A stretch of DNA of 64,000 nt from IMG/VR virus record IMGVR_UViG_3300047994_000054, positions 1 through 64,000 of that record; one strand, given 5' to 3'. Source of the stretch: a virus. The translations under genes were made by a program, and so were the position numbers. The notes beneath the pieces were generated by a model, which was given only the letters and a program-made list of their open reading frames with translations, did no database searches and was not told where the DNA came from. Shown here piece after piece: positions 21,462 through 28,508 of this stretch. How positions within the stretch are numbered: position 1 is the stretch's first letter; every line of letters starts with the position of its first letter.

Positions 21462-21572
21462 TGCTGTCTCGGCACGTTAGTTGGACGCCTGTGCGTACGC
21501 ACTCCGTACGCACAGTTCACGCGCGCAAGATGCCGATGAAGCGACCAGAGCCGACCAGATGGGAGCTAGTTC
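21462..21572 (+). promoter_or_regulatory. Gap with 9-bp inverted repeat
   Basis: GTGCGTACG (21492-21500) and CGTACGCAC (21506-21514) form a 9-bp inverted repeat around CACTC. Its half-sites GCGTAC resemble, but do not match, the GTGTACGA operators. It probably marks the promoter or operator of the gene at 21573; no -10 is evident. Confidence 0.45.
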
Positions 21573-21851
21573 ATGTCGATCGAGACCACAGGCGAGCACA
21601 CGCCTGAAAGCCATTCAGAGGTCGATGCGGGCCTTCACGCCGACGAGCACCTCGAGGTCGAGCTCGCAGGGGCTGACATCCGGGCCACGGGGTCTGAGCG
21701 GAGCGCCGACAGCGTCTCGTGCCCTCGCTGCGGCACACCGCTGACCAAGACGGTCTCGGCCTACGGCAGCACCTCGCTGTCGCTGTGCCCGAGCTGTCAT
21801 CCGACCACCACCGCCGGCGAGGGTGACCTGCCGCGCACGACAGGGAGTTGA
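21573..21851 (+). CDS. Acidic zinc-ribbon protein
   Basis: A 92-residue protein from ATG 21573. The acidic, His/Glu-rich N-terminal half (EHTPESHSEVDAGLHADEHL) is followed by SCPRCGTPL and LCPSCH at about 49-75, a four-Cys ribbon. Function unknown. Confidence 0.7.
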   Translation: MSIETTGEHTPESHSEVDAGLHADEHLEVELAGADIRATGSERSADSVSCPRCGTPLTKTVSAYGSTSLSLCPSCHPTTTAGEGDLPRTTGS

Positions 21852-21853
21852 CC

Positions 21854-22252
21854 ATGAGCGCAGGCAACCCGAACGCCAACGCCTTCGGCGTCCAGACGAA
21901 CGGCACCGACTACCCGTACTACAACCCGCTGCCCGGCACCACGTCAGGCGCCTCCGTGTGTGGCTACACCGACGAGGTCGTGGTCGTGACGAGCGGCCCG
22001 TACGTGGCTGCCAGCAACCCGTTCCGGGCCGACAACGGCATCTCGCCGATGGAGTCCGGGATGTTCGACGAGAACCCCGCCTGGAACCCGGCGACGCAGA
22101 CCTACCTCCAGGGCGAGCAGGAGGAAGGCCAGCCGACCGTGCTCCAGGACGGCCTGCTCGCGCCGAACGACGGCCCCGTGGCCGACGACCCCGGTCACAT
22201 CGAGGACCTGGGCGACACCGGACCGGACGTGCTGCCGACGCCGCAGGGCTAG
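21854..22252 (+). CDS. Hypothetical 132-residue protein
   Basis: ATG 21854 follows AGGGAG at 6 bases. Asn/Gly/Pro/Tyr-rich front (NANAFGVQTNGTDYPYYNPL), some strands, then an acidic Gln/Glu/Asp-rich tail. It has neither Cys pairs nor a membrane helix. Followed by a terminator, so it is probably transcribed with 21573. Function unknown. Confidence 0.7.
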   Translation: MSAGNPNANAFGVQTNGTDYPYYNPLPGTTSGASVCGYTDEVVVVTSGPYVAASNPFRADNGISPMESGMFDENPAWNPATQTYLQGEQEEGQPTVLQDGLLAPNDGPVADDPGHIEDLGDTGPDVLPTPQG

Positions 22253-22319
22253 CTCGAGCTTCACTCAGACCCTCGGCGCATGGAGACGGCCGCCGACCGC
22301 TGGAGAGCGGATGGGTCCA

Positions 22320-22354
22320 CGAAGGCCCGCAGGAGGCTCGCCTGCGGGCCTTCG
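22320..22354 (+). terminator. Terminator hairpin
   Basis: CGAAGGCCCGCAGG (22320-22333) pairs with CCTGCGGGCCTTCG (22341-22354), a perfect 14-bp stem with a 7-base loop. It lies 68 bases after the stop at 22252. No T-run, as with the other terminators here. Confidence 0.82.
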
Positions 22355-22386
22355 TCGTGCTTGGGTGCAGCCATGAGCGTGATGTC

Positions 22387-22542
22387 GTGAAGTGGACCGA
22401 CAAGCTGGCAGAGCGTGAGCGCAAGACCATCTACGCCGGCCAGGTCGACATCTTCGGCAATGTCCAGCCAGAGACGGTTCACCTGGACGAGCGAGTGGAC
22501 GCGCAACTGGACGAAGAAGTGGACGAGGAAGCAGGTCGATAG
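22387..22542 (+). CDS. 51-residue acidic protein
   Basis: GTG 22387 encodes MKWTDKLAERERKTIYAGQV and ends with an acidic DERVDAQLDEEVDEEAGR. A 6-codon frame (ATG 22373) overlaps it as GTGA and could be a leader. Function unknown; it precedes the membrane protein gene. Confidence 0.6.
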   Translation: MKWTDKLAERERKTIYAGQVDIFGNVQPETVHLDERVDAQLDEEVDEEAGR

Positions 22543-22544
22543 CG

Positions 22545-22898
22545 ATGCACATGGACCTCTGGCACCAGATCCTCGAGTTCTTCGGCGTGATCGGTGAGTC
22601 CGGCAAGGGCTACGGCTTCTGGTCAGGCGTCGGCTCCGACATCGGAGAGCTCGGCATCATCGGTGGCCTCGCGGTGCTCGTACGCCACCACGTGTGCCAC
22701 GTACACCGCTGCTGGCGCGTGGGTCGTCACCAGACCCCTGGCGAGGGCAACACCGTCCACACCGTCTGCAAGAGGCATCATCCAGACCCTCAGGTCCACA
22801 ACGGCCTCACGCACGCGCACCTGCTGCACCTGCACAAGGTCCATCTGGAGAAGGTCGCCGGCTCACAGGGCACGACGATCGTCACTCAGGACAACTGA
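22545..22898 (+). CDS. Membrane protein with Cys/His-rich tail
   Basis: A 117-residue protein (ATG 22551 also possible). DLWHQILEFFGVIGESGKGY, then a hydrophobic helix (GELGIIGGLAVLV, about 32-45), followed by CHVHRCWRVGRHQ and VCKRHHP, which give Cys and His ligands next to the membrane. Proteins with this FWSG...CHV..CWR..HHP pattern are frequent in actinophages near lysis genes; the role is not settled. A possible holin partner is an inference from location only. Confidence 0.7.
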   Translation: MHMDLWHQILEFFGVIGESGKGYGFWSGVGSDIGELGIIGGLAVLVRHHVCHVHRCWRVGRHQTPGEGNTVHTVCKRHHPDPQVHNGLTHAHLLHLHKVHLEKVAGSQGTTIVTQDN

Positions 22899-23219
22899 TT
22901 CGCGAGAACCCTCAACCCTTGAGGATCTTCTGGAAGAAGACATGGGAGAGGCAGAGCCCAAGCAGCCCGCTCGGTCGGGCGCAAGCTATCTCGCAGTGCT
23001 GGAGCCTAGCATACCGTTCCAAGCTTTTGGCAAATGCGCAGGTCAAACGGCGGTACCTTCCAGAATGCCTGTCTGATACCTTGCCGGCCGTGTTGAGAGA
23101 AATATTTTCGAGCCGGCGTCTACATCTGCGAACGGACGTTCTAAGGCCCATTTTCGCGATTTCGCAGGTGCGAACGACCGTTTTTCGTCTGACCAGCAGT
23201 CAACACTCGCGGAGGTCCC
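22899..23219 (+). promoter_or_regulatory. Non-coding region with paired SOS-type boxes
   Basis: CCTCAA-CCC-TTGAGG just after the stop is a weak hairpin. GCGAAC-GGAC-GTTCTA (23128-23143) and GCGAAC-GACC-GTTTTT (23170-23185) flank CATTTTCGCGATTTCGCAGG. This repeats the arrangement at 17314-17393. AATATTTTCG upstream is unusually AT-rich for this phage, and GGAGG at 23211 is the ribosome site for the next gene. No gene is seen in the gap. Confidence 0.6.
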
Positions 23220-23771
23220 TTGTTGTCGCGGCTCTTGCCCTCGCTTGTTGCGCCAGTTCTGGTGTGGCCGCTGATCGTCTGTCCACTGCTGGCCTGGAAC
23301 ATGGAGATGCTGCTCAAGCTGCCGCACGATCAGCTGAGCCGATGGCATCCTGCCCGGCTATTCATCTGGACTATCGGCCACGTCTGGCCATATTCGATGG
23401 TGCGGCGACTCGGTACGTCGGTGCGGGCCTACCACCGACAGGTGGACGCGGAGGTAGCTGCGCAGAGGGTCCGACAGGCTCGCGCAGCTTCGTACGTCAG
23501 CAACTGCATCTGCGGTGGGGTTCATGGCCCGTGCCCACCGCTGCCGGCAGTGTTCAGCCCAGTGACGGCTCAGTGGTGGATGGAGACGGGAGCAGCTCGC
23601 CGGGCGCGGTGGATCGAGCGCTACGGAGAGAGCGGGCATGGGCTGATTCCGCGCCGGCCGTTGCGGTCGCGGCGTGCGAGTCGTCGGGAAATGATCATGT
23701 CGTGGCACGACACGGCTCGACCACCTACTACGGGAAGTGGCAGTTCGACCTGCCCACCTGGCGCTCGGTAG
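23220..23771 (+). CDS. Membrane-anchored protein, overlapped by Rpf-domain frame
   Basis: TTG 23220 or 23223 after GGAGG starts MLSRLLPSLVAPVLVWPLIV, a strong hydrophobic segment, then a second Trp/Phe-rich region (FIWTIGHVWPYSMV) and a basic helix (YHRQVDAEVAAQRVRQARAA) with CICGGVHGPC. Third-position GC is high up to about 23640 and falls off after, while the other frame takes over and encodes an Rpf domain. The last 45 residues as given are probably not native. It may be fused to the Rpf domain by a -1 shift. Confidence 0.6.
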   Translation: MLSRLLPSLVAPVLVWPLIVCPLLAWNMEMLLKLPHDQLSRWHPARLFIWTIGHVWPYSMVRRLGTSVRAYHRQVDAEVAAQRVRQARAASYVSNCICGGVHGPCPPLPAVFSPVTAQWWMETGAARRARWIERYGESGHGLIPRRPLRSRRASRREMIMSWHDTARPPTTGSGSSTCPPGAR

Positions 23772-23893
23772 GCGGACCGGGTCTTCCCAGCGATCAGCCG
23801 GTCGGCGTGCAGGACCACTTCGCCTACCTGCTGTACGAACGTCGTGGCTGGGGACCGTGGGCCTGTGCTCGGATCGTGGGCCTGATCAGCTAG
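23609..23893 (+). CDS. Rpf / transglycosylase-like muralytic domain
   Basis: The frame from GTG 23609 (GTG 23573 also in frame) gives 94 residues with the resuscitation-promoting-factor signature: VAACESSGN with the catalytic Glu, YYGKWQFDLPTWRSVGG, and LYERRGWGPWACA. The fold is lysozyme-like and cleaves peptidoglycan glycan strands. No good ribosome site precedes it, and about 160 bases overlap the membrane-protein frame, so the domain may be expressed by frameshift from 23220. A likely lysis or wall-entry enzyme; no other endolysin is seen in the window. Confidence 0.75.
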   Translation: MDRALRRERAWADSAPAVAVAACESSGNDHVVARHGSTTYYGKWQFDLPTWRSVGGPGLPSDQPVGVQDHFAYLLYERRGWGPWACARIVGLIS

Positions 23894-23898
23894 TTCAT

Positions 23899-23978
23899 CT
23901 GGCCATTCGTACACGCTATGCGATCATAAGGGCTGGACGACCCGCGAAGTCCACCCTATGATGTGTACGATTGTCCAC
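23899..23978 (+). promoter_or_regulatory. Promoter and operator of the LexA-like gene
   Basis: A sigma-70-type promoter fits: -35 TGGACG (23934-23939), 17-base spacer, -10 TATGAT (23957-23962). Directly downstream lies GTGTACGATTGTCCAC (23963-23978), the reverse complement of the Ku-gene operator. A further half-site TTCGTACAC is at 23906-23914. A protein bound here would block transcription start, which suggests autoregulation by the encoded DNA-binding protein. Confidence 0.7.
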
Positions 23979-24002
23979 TGATTGGACAGATGGAGGACTA
24001 GC

Positions 24003-24284
24003 ATGAGTGTCGCTGAGATCGAGAGCACGCCGCATGAGGCTGCACTTGCCCAGCACAAGCAGTGGCTGCACAAGACGATCCTGCGGTTCATCCACAGGTA
24101 CCTCGAGAAGAACCACTGCGCTCCGTCGTGGGACGAGATCGCGGAGGCTGCTGGGTTCGCCAGCAAGTCCGGCGTCACCCGCCATGTCCAGGAGATGGCT
24201 GAACTCGGACTCATCTACTACCACCCCGGCCGCTACCGCTCGCTCGCGGTGACACCCGCCGGGCTCCAGCTGATCGGCAAGTAG
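24003..24284 (+). CDS. LexA-type DNA-binding domain protein without protease domain
   Basis: A 93-residue protein; ATG 24003 follows TGGAGG. Residues 20-85 match the LexA N-terminal winged helix: HKTILRFIHRYLEKNHCAPS, then WDEIAEAAGFASKSGVTRHV as helix-turn-helix, and LGLIYYHPGRYRSLAV as wing. LexA represses SOS genes by binding GAAC-N4-GTTC boxes in actinobacteria and self-cleaves through a C-terminal Ser-Lys domain; that domain is absent here, so induction by self-cleavage is impossible. It sits behind its own operator. Probable phage repressor. Confidence 0.85.
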   Translation: MSVAEIESTPHEAALAQHKQWLHKTILRFIHRYLEKNHCAPSWDEIAEAAGFASKSGVTRHVQEMAELGLIYYHPGRYRSLAVTPAGLQLIGK

Positions 24285-24308
24285 ACGCACGTGGCGGGGA
24301 GGAAGGCG

Positions 24309-24857
24309 ATGTCGATCGTGATGCAGCGGACCCTTGAGGGCGTTGCGGTCGACACTGCCTCGGGCGTGAAGGCCGGCGTGGTGCTGATCCAGCGCCTCGG
24401 CAACCCGGATCAGTGTCTGTGCATACACGAGTCCACCGTGCGGTCGCTGGACCGGGAGGAGGTCCAGTACCTAGGCGGCCTCACCGTCGGGCCGATGCGG
24501 CTCGCCCTGCGCAAGGAACTCATCAAGATGCGTGCGAACGGTGTCGAGAACGGTCGGGTCGACTTCCAGGCCAAGCAACCCATCCCGCCCAGGCGTACGC
24601 CGATCCCGGCGTCGTCACGGGCGCGCGCGCCGAAGTACGCCGGCCGGGTGGAGCTCGCGCAGGAGAACATGACTCAGCTGATCTCGGACATGGCCACGGC
24701 GATCGAGGACGGTGACGTTAGCGACGTCACGAGCGCGCGCTTCGCCCAGCGCTACTCGCAGATGCGCGAGGAGATCACGGCCATGCGCGCCGCTGTCGAT
24801 GCCTTGGAAGGGTCTTGGGAGTTGGTCCAGTCCCAGATGATCAGGTTGATGGGATGA
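24309..24857 (+). CDS. Hypothetical 182-residue protein
   Basis: ATG 24309 follows GGGAGGAAGG; an upstream in-frame GTG lacks a site. Beta-rich start (MSIVMQRTLEGVAVDTASGV), a basic Pro-rich linker (PIPPRRTPIPASSRARAPKY), then a long helix (ELAQENMTQLISDMATAIED). Could be a coiled-coil adaptor. Ends in an ATGA overlap. Confidence 0.72.
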   Translation: MSIVMQRTLEGVAVDTASGVKAGVVLIQRLGNPDQCLCIHESTVRSLDREEVQYLGGLTVGPMRLALRKELIKMRANGVENGRVDFQAKQPIPPRRTPIPASSRARAPKYAGRVELAQENMTQLISDMATAIEDGDVSDVTSARFAQRYSQMREEITAMRAAVDALEGSWELVQSQMIRLMG

Positions 24858-25198
24858 ACGATCCGCTGGAGGTCGAGATGTTCCGACGCAAGAAGAAGCC
24901 GTCACCGGCCTCGTGGCTGCTCGAGCGCGACGCTCGCCATGCGCACTTCTACGAGTGCTGGCCGACCGGCTTCTTCCACGGCTGCGCACTGCTGGCCAAG
25001 GACACCACGCCGGAAACCTTGGTGGAGCAGGACGGCCGCTCCTGGGGACCCGTCTGGAAGTACGCCGAGCCGGACCACAACACCCTCACGCTGGTGCGCG
25101 ACGAGGAGGACGCGATCGTCTTCATCCCGATCCCCGATGACGACACCGCCCATCGCCTGACCGCCGAGGTCGGGCTCCTCCAGGAGCAGCCCGCATGA
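24854..25198 (+). CDS. Hypothetical 114-residue protein
   Basis: ATG 24854 (ATGA overlap). A basic patch FRRKKKPSPASWLLERDARH is followed by an aromatic alpha-beta core (FYECWPTGFFHGCALLAKDT). No enzyme motif recognised. Co-transcribed with the RusA gene. Confidence 0.72.
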   Translation: MNDPLEVEMFRRKKKPSPASWLLERDARHAHFYECWPTGFFHGCALLAKDTTPETLVEQDGRSWGPVWKYAEPDHNTLTLVRDEEDAIVFIPIPDDDTAHRLTAEVGLLQEQPA

Positions 25199-25497
25199 GC
25201 TGGGGCGACAACATCATGGTCAGCGGGGTCAACACGAGTCCGAACACGAATCCGAACCTCGCGACAGCGACAGGGATAACGTCGGTCACCCTTGACGAGC
25301 TGATCCCCAAGCCCGTGAAGATGCAGGTCATCCTGCACCCGAAGGAGGAGGGCGACGACCCGCCGATCATCGACATCGAGGCGCCGCCCGGCTCCTTCGT
25401 GCGGGTCAACTTCATCACCGGCACCGTCACGCTCCAGACGCCTGATGGCAGCAAGCCGAGGATGTTCGACCGCGACACCGGCGAGGAGATCGAGTGA
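25195..25497 (+). CDS. Hypothetical 100-residue beta-rich protein
   Basis: ATG 25195 (ATGA overlap). Asn/Thr-rich start, then strands (VKMQVILHPKEEGDDPPIID, SFVRVNFITGTVTLQTPDGS) and an acidic end. Its stop overlaps the RusA start as GTGA. Function unknown. Confidence 0.72.
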   Translation: MSWGDNIMVSGVNTSPNTNPNLATATGITSVTLDELIPKPVKMQVILHPKEEGDDPPIIDIEAPPGSFVRVNFITGTVTLQTPDGSKPRMFDRDTGEEIE

Positions 25498-25925
25498 GGC
25501 GCGATGTCCCGGTCGCTGCCCAGCAGCCGGCTGGAGCCATCTCCACCGTCGCCCACGACGAATGGACCTTGCGCCTGCCGTTCGAGCGCCCGCTGTCACT
25601 GAACGCCCGTCAGCACCACTACGCCAAAGCGCGCGAGGTGGCCGAGTGGGTCGACGCGGTGCTGTGGCTGGCGAAGGGCGCGCGCATCCCGTCGTGCCAG
25701 CGCATCCTGGTCGAGCTGCACTGGATTCCCGGCACGAACCGACGTCGTGACCCTGACAATCCAGTGGCTGCCTACAAACCTTGTGTCGACGCCTTGGTGC
25801 GAGCTCACGTCGTGGTCGACGACACGCTGGAGTACGTCGAGCGGGTCTTCCCAGTGATCCACCCGTCCGACCCGAAGCGCCGGCCGAACGACCGGGTCTT
25901 CCTGCGCATCGTGAAGCTCGCCTGA
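25494..25925 (+). CDS. rusA: RusA-family Holliday-junction resolvase
   Basis: A 143-residue protein from GTG 25494. Family marks: LRLPFERPLSLNARQHHYAK, WIPGTNRRRDPDN with the acidic cluster Asp86/Asp88, KP..DALV near 95-102, and VVDDTLEYVERV with Asp109/Asp110. RusA dimers cut four-way junctions; in phages they resolve recombination intermediates and trim DNA before packaging. It lies in the rightward operon a few genes before the terminase. Together with the RuvB-like ATPase it suggests active branched-DNA handling. Confidence 0.9.
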   Translation: MRRDVPVAAQQPAGAISTVAHDEWTLRLPFERPLSLNARQHHYAKAREVAEWVDAVLWLAKGARIPSCQRILVELHWIPGTNRRRDPDNPVAAYKPCVDALVRAHVVVDDTLEYVERVFPVIHPSDPKRRPNDRVFLRIVKLA

Positions 25926-26017
25926 TGTGTCGCAGCAACGTCAGCGAGGAGGCCGAACCGGCGCTGGCGGCACTGCTCGTTGACCTCGCTCAAGCTGGCT
26001 CAGCAAGAAGGCTGTGA
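25925..26017 (+). CDS. 30-residue peptide after RusA
   Basis: ATG 25925 shares one base with the RusA stop. It encodes MCRSNVSEEAEPALAALLVD and LAQAGSARRL. Helical and short; kept because of the tight overlap, but it may be fortuitous. Confidence 0.35.
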   Translation: MCRSNVSEEAEPALAALLVDLAQAGSARRL

Positions 26018-26134
26018 TCCGTCCCAGGTCCTGATAGGTCCGGTGGACTTCGGTCCAGAGAGCTAGAAGATCCCGGCGCTGATTCAGCGCCAACGACCGT
26101 TCTCGGCTGTATGGTCGCTTGCTGTGAGCCGCAC
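26018..26134 (+). promoter_or_regulatory. Gap with hairpins and GAAC-N4-GTTC-type box
   Basis: GGCGCTGA-T-TCAGCGCC (26075-26091) is an 8-bp palindrome that runs into GCCAAC-GACC-GTTCTC (26089-26104), a member of the dispersed box family. TGGAC-TTCG-GTCCA lies at 26043-26056. TATGGT near 26110 could be a -10, without a good -35. Possible promoter of the packaging genes under box control. Confidence 0.5.
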
Positions 26135-26797
26135 ATGACCGCTACAGCGACCCCGCCGGTGATCGGCATGGCTGCTCCGCCCGCTCTTGTCCGGGTTCGC
26201 ACCAGTTCCGGCCAGGACATGCACGTGCAGTCCAGGGACGAGGCGAAGTTCTACTCGGGCCAGCAGCAGAAGTACCTGGCAGAGCACAAGTTCACGGCCA
26301 TCACGGACCTGCTGGATCTCGACCGGCTGCTGTTCTTCGAGCTGCTGAACCACCGCGCGACGGTGCAGCTGTCGTCAGGGCGCAACGCACTGGGTCACAC
26401 CCTGACGCTCAGCGAGGAAGCCGACTGCCGGCGTGCCATCAAGGAGGCCGCGCCGCAGATCAGCTCCCTCAAGAACGACCTCGGCATGACCAAGAGCCAG
26501 CGCGACAAGGAGCAGTACGAGTCGGTGGGCTCGTATCTGGTCCAACTGCGAGCTCGAGCTGCCGAGTTCGGCGTTCATCGCCAGAACCAGGTCACCAAGG
26601 CCCTCGCGCTCATCAACGAGCTCTACTCGCTCGTCGGCGCCTACGACCGCAGTGACGAGTCCGAACGTCAGAAGCTCGGCCTGGAGAGCGCCGACGACAT
26701 CCTGGAGTGGATCAGGACCGTGATGCGGCCCGAGTTCGATGCGATCGACCAGCACTTCCGCCAGAACCAGCAACGGACCTGGATACGTGAGTTATGA
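26135..26797 (+). CDS. Helical protein, candidate small terminase or packaging factor
   Basis: A 220-residue protein from ATG 26135. A Pro/Ala N-terminus leads to a helical body: LAEHKFTAITDLLDLDRLLF, then EADCRRAIKEAAPQISSLKN and LQELYSLV-type helices, ending LEWIRTVMRPEFDAIDQHFR. The place upstream of the large terminase and the all-helical make-up would fit a small terminase subunit or a DNA-associated protein, but no HTH motif is clear. Role uncertain. Confidence 0.7.
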   Translation: MTATATPPVIGMAAPPALVRVRTSSGQDMHVQSRDEAKFYSGQQQKYLAEHKFTAITDLLDLDRLLFFELLNHRATVQLSSGRNALGHTLTLSEEADCRRAIKEAAPQISSLKNDLGMTKSQRDKEQYESVGSYLVQLRARAAEFGVHRQNQVTKALALINELYSLVGAYDRSDESERQKLGLESADDILEWIRTVMRPEFDAIDQHFRQNQQRTWIREL

Positions 26798-26813
26798 CCT
26801 ATAAGATGCACGG

Positions 26814-27311
26814 ATGCCCCGAGCGGCCAACTACAACTTCTTGGATAGATTCTGGGCGCGCGTCGATGTCCGAGGGCCGGAAGACTGTTGGGAGTGGACT
26901 GGGTTCCGCTTCCACGACAACTACGGTGGCGTCGGCTACAAGGTCAACGGTCGCACCCTCACCCCTCGAGCTCATGTCATCTCGCTCTTCATCGCCAGTG
27001 GCCAAGATGCTGGTGGTCGATACGCCTTGCATCACTGCGACAACCCGCCGTGCTGCAATCCGGCACACCTCTACTGGGGCAGTCAGCGACAGAACATCGC
27101 TGACATGGATTCCCGTGGTCGTGCGAACCGCCCTGTCCTGCAAGGCGTTCAGCAGGCTAAGGCCAAGCTCACTGATGCAGACGTCGTCGCTATTCGGGCG
27201 GCGTATGCAGCTAGTGGCGTCACACAGCAGGTGCTCGCTGCGCAGTCCGGCGTCTCGCAGTTCGCGATCTCGTCTGTTATCCGTCGTGCAGCTTGGTCAC
27301 ACGTCCCCTGA
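26814..27311 (+). CDS. Free-standing HNH endonuclease, homing type
   Basis: A 165-residue protein: CWEWTGF at about 25-31, YGGVGYKV, RAHVISL, ALHHCDNPPCCNPAHLYWGS with the catalytic His pair and zinc Cys, NIADMDSRGR, then a C-terminal DNA-binding part (AKLTDADVVAIRAAYAASGV) with a resolvase-like HTH (VLAAQSGVSQFAISSVIRRA). This layout is that of intron-like or intergenic homing nucleases. It sits between packaging-region genes and near an intein, so it is probably a selfish insertion. Confidence 0.9.
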   Translation: MPRAANYNFLDRFWARVDVRGPEDCWEWTGFRFHDNYGGVGYKVNGRTLTPRAHVISLFIASGQDAGGRYALHHCDNPPCCNPAHLYWGSQRQNIADMDSRGRANRPVLQGVQQAKAKLTDADVVAIRAAYAASGVTQQVLAAQSGVSQFAISSVIRRAAWSHVP

Positions 27312-27327
27312 GATACGGGAGATTTAG

Positions 27328-27948
27328 GTGGTCATGTCAGCGCAGGACGCCGACACCTACGAACGCACCAACCGACGCCGGCCGACGCTCGAGGAGCGCG
27401 GCGTCACGGTCAGCGAGCGGCCGAAGGGCAAGACCAAGGCCGATCTGGCCAACGTCGACCAGTTCCCGAGCATGAAAGCCGGCATCTCGGAGTGGGTGGA
27501 GCGCTTCGACCAGCGCCCGGACATCCTGCACGCCATCCTGGGCGACATCTTCCGCACCGTCCGCTACAAGGACGAGGGCCGTGTCGATGGCCGTCGAGGG
27601 CCGCTCACCAACGCGTCGCTCGACGAACTGAGCGCGATGATCACGCCGCGCTACTCCCAGGAGCCGTTCGCCGTCGCGATCAAGGAGCTCATCGGCGACC
27701 GGTCGCTGCGACAGTTCGCCATGAAGGTGCCGATCGACCACCGCGAGCTGTCTCGGCTGATCCGTGGGGAGCGCGAGCTCACGCGCTATCGGCTCGAGCG
27801 CATCGCCGCAGCCGGCAAGGTGGCACCCGCGTTCTTCTGCGAGTGGCGCACGCTCTACTTCACCGAGACCTTGGCGGCGGTCTTCGCCCAGCGCCCGAAC
27901 CTGTCCATCGGCGTGGTCCGCAGGATGAGCCAGGTGAGTCGCTGGTGA
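27328..27948 (+). CDS. HTH protein, candidate small terminase or regulator
   Basis: A 206-residue protein; GTG 27328 follows GGGAG at 6 bases (ATG 27334 alternative). Residues 5-45 are basic (RTNRRRPTLEERGVTVSERP). An XRE-like helix-turn-helix lies at about 125-170 (LRQFAMKVPIDHRELSRLIR, ERELTRYRLERIAAAG). Two genes before the large terminase, which fits a small terminase subunit that binds pac or cos DNA, but a transcription regulator is equally possible. Confidence 0.75.
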   Translation: MVMSAQDADTYERTNRRRPTLEERGVTVSERPKGKTKADLANVDQFPSMKAGISEWVERFDQRPDILHAILGDIFRTVRYKDEGRVDGRRGPLTNASLDELSAMITPRYSQEPFAVAIKELIGDRSLRQFAMKVPIDHRELSRLIRGERELTRYRLERIAAAGKVAPAFFCEWRTLYFTETLAAVFAQRPNLSIGVVRRMSQVSRW

Positions 27949-28508
27949 AGGACCTCATCGCCAAGGCCATGAAGGAAGCGCATACCGACTCGAAGCTCTC
28001 CACGGCACTGCGCGAGTCCTATCTGGTCGCCCTCGCCAGCAGGCTGGAGAGCCCGGACCGCCTCAGGGCCGTGTGGAACACGAGCTTCCTGGAGCGCTCG
28101 ACCCACGACAAGCTCGGCGCCATCGTCTCGACCGCGTCGATGCTGCTCGGGGCGCCGTACGGCAACGTCACGATGCTCGGCACGGACGGCAACTTCGTCG
28201 TGGTCAGCGTCCCTGACGACGTCCCGACAGCGGGCGCCGGCCACCAGGACCAGGAGGCCAGCTTCTGTCAGCACGTCAGTGACGGTGAGCCGTTCGTGGT
28301 GGACGACGCCACGGTGAACCTGCTGGTCTGCGTGAGCTTCACGACCGTCGTGGGTGGGGTTCGCAGCTACCTCGGTGTTCCGGTGACCTGGGGTGATGAG
28401 GTGGTGGGCAGCCTCTGCGTCTTCGACGTCAAGAGTCGCAGCTGGTCCCAGGCCGACGTGCGGATGTTGGCCGCACTGGCGCTGTCAGTGGAGGAAGTCC
28501 TCGCATGA
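27945..28508 (+). CDS. Stand-alone GAF-domain protein
   Basis: A 187-residue protein from GTG 27945 (GTGA overlap), ending in an ATGA overlap with the terminase. A helical N-terminus (1-55) is followed by a GAF domain: LGAPYGNVTMLGTDGNFVVV, EASFCQHVSDGEPFVVDDAT, VRSYLGVPVTWGDEVVGSLC, VFD..SWSQADVRMLAALAL. GAF domains bind small ligands such as cyclic nucleotides, haem or bilins, usually fused to signalling outputs. Here there is no output domain, and a sensor or ligand sponge in a phage packaging operon is unusual. The ligand cannot be read from the sequence. Confidence 0.87.
   Translation: MKDLIAKAMKEAHTDSKLSTALRESYLVALASRLESPDRLRAVWNTSFLERSTHDKLGAIVSTASMLLGAPYGNVTMLGTDGNFVVVSVPDDVPTAGAGHQDQEASFCQHVSDGEPFVVDDATVNLLVCVSFTTVVGGVRSYLGVPVTWGDEVVGSLCVFDVKSRSWSQADVRMLAALALSVEEVLA

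Noticed and set aside
22694-23220. Upstream extension of the Rpf-domain frame giving a 399-residue protein
   Set aside because: The extension crosses a non-coding region with boxes and two other genes, and its codon third positions lack the GC bias of real genes here.
24003-24284. Complete LexA or CI-type repressor
   Set aside because: The frame stops at 93 residues, and the following gene has no Ser-Lys protease motifs, so only the DNA-binding domain is supported.
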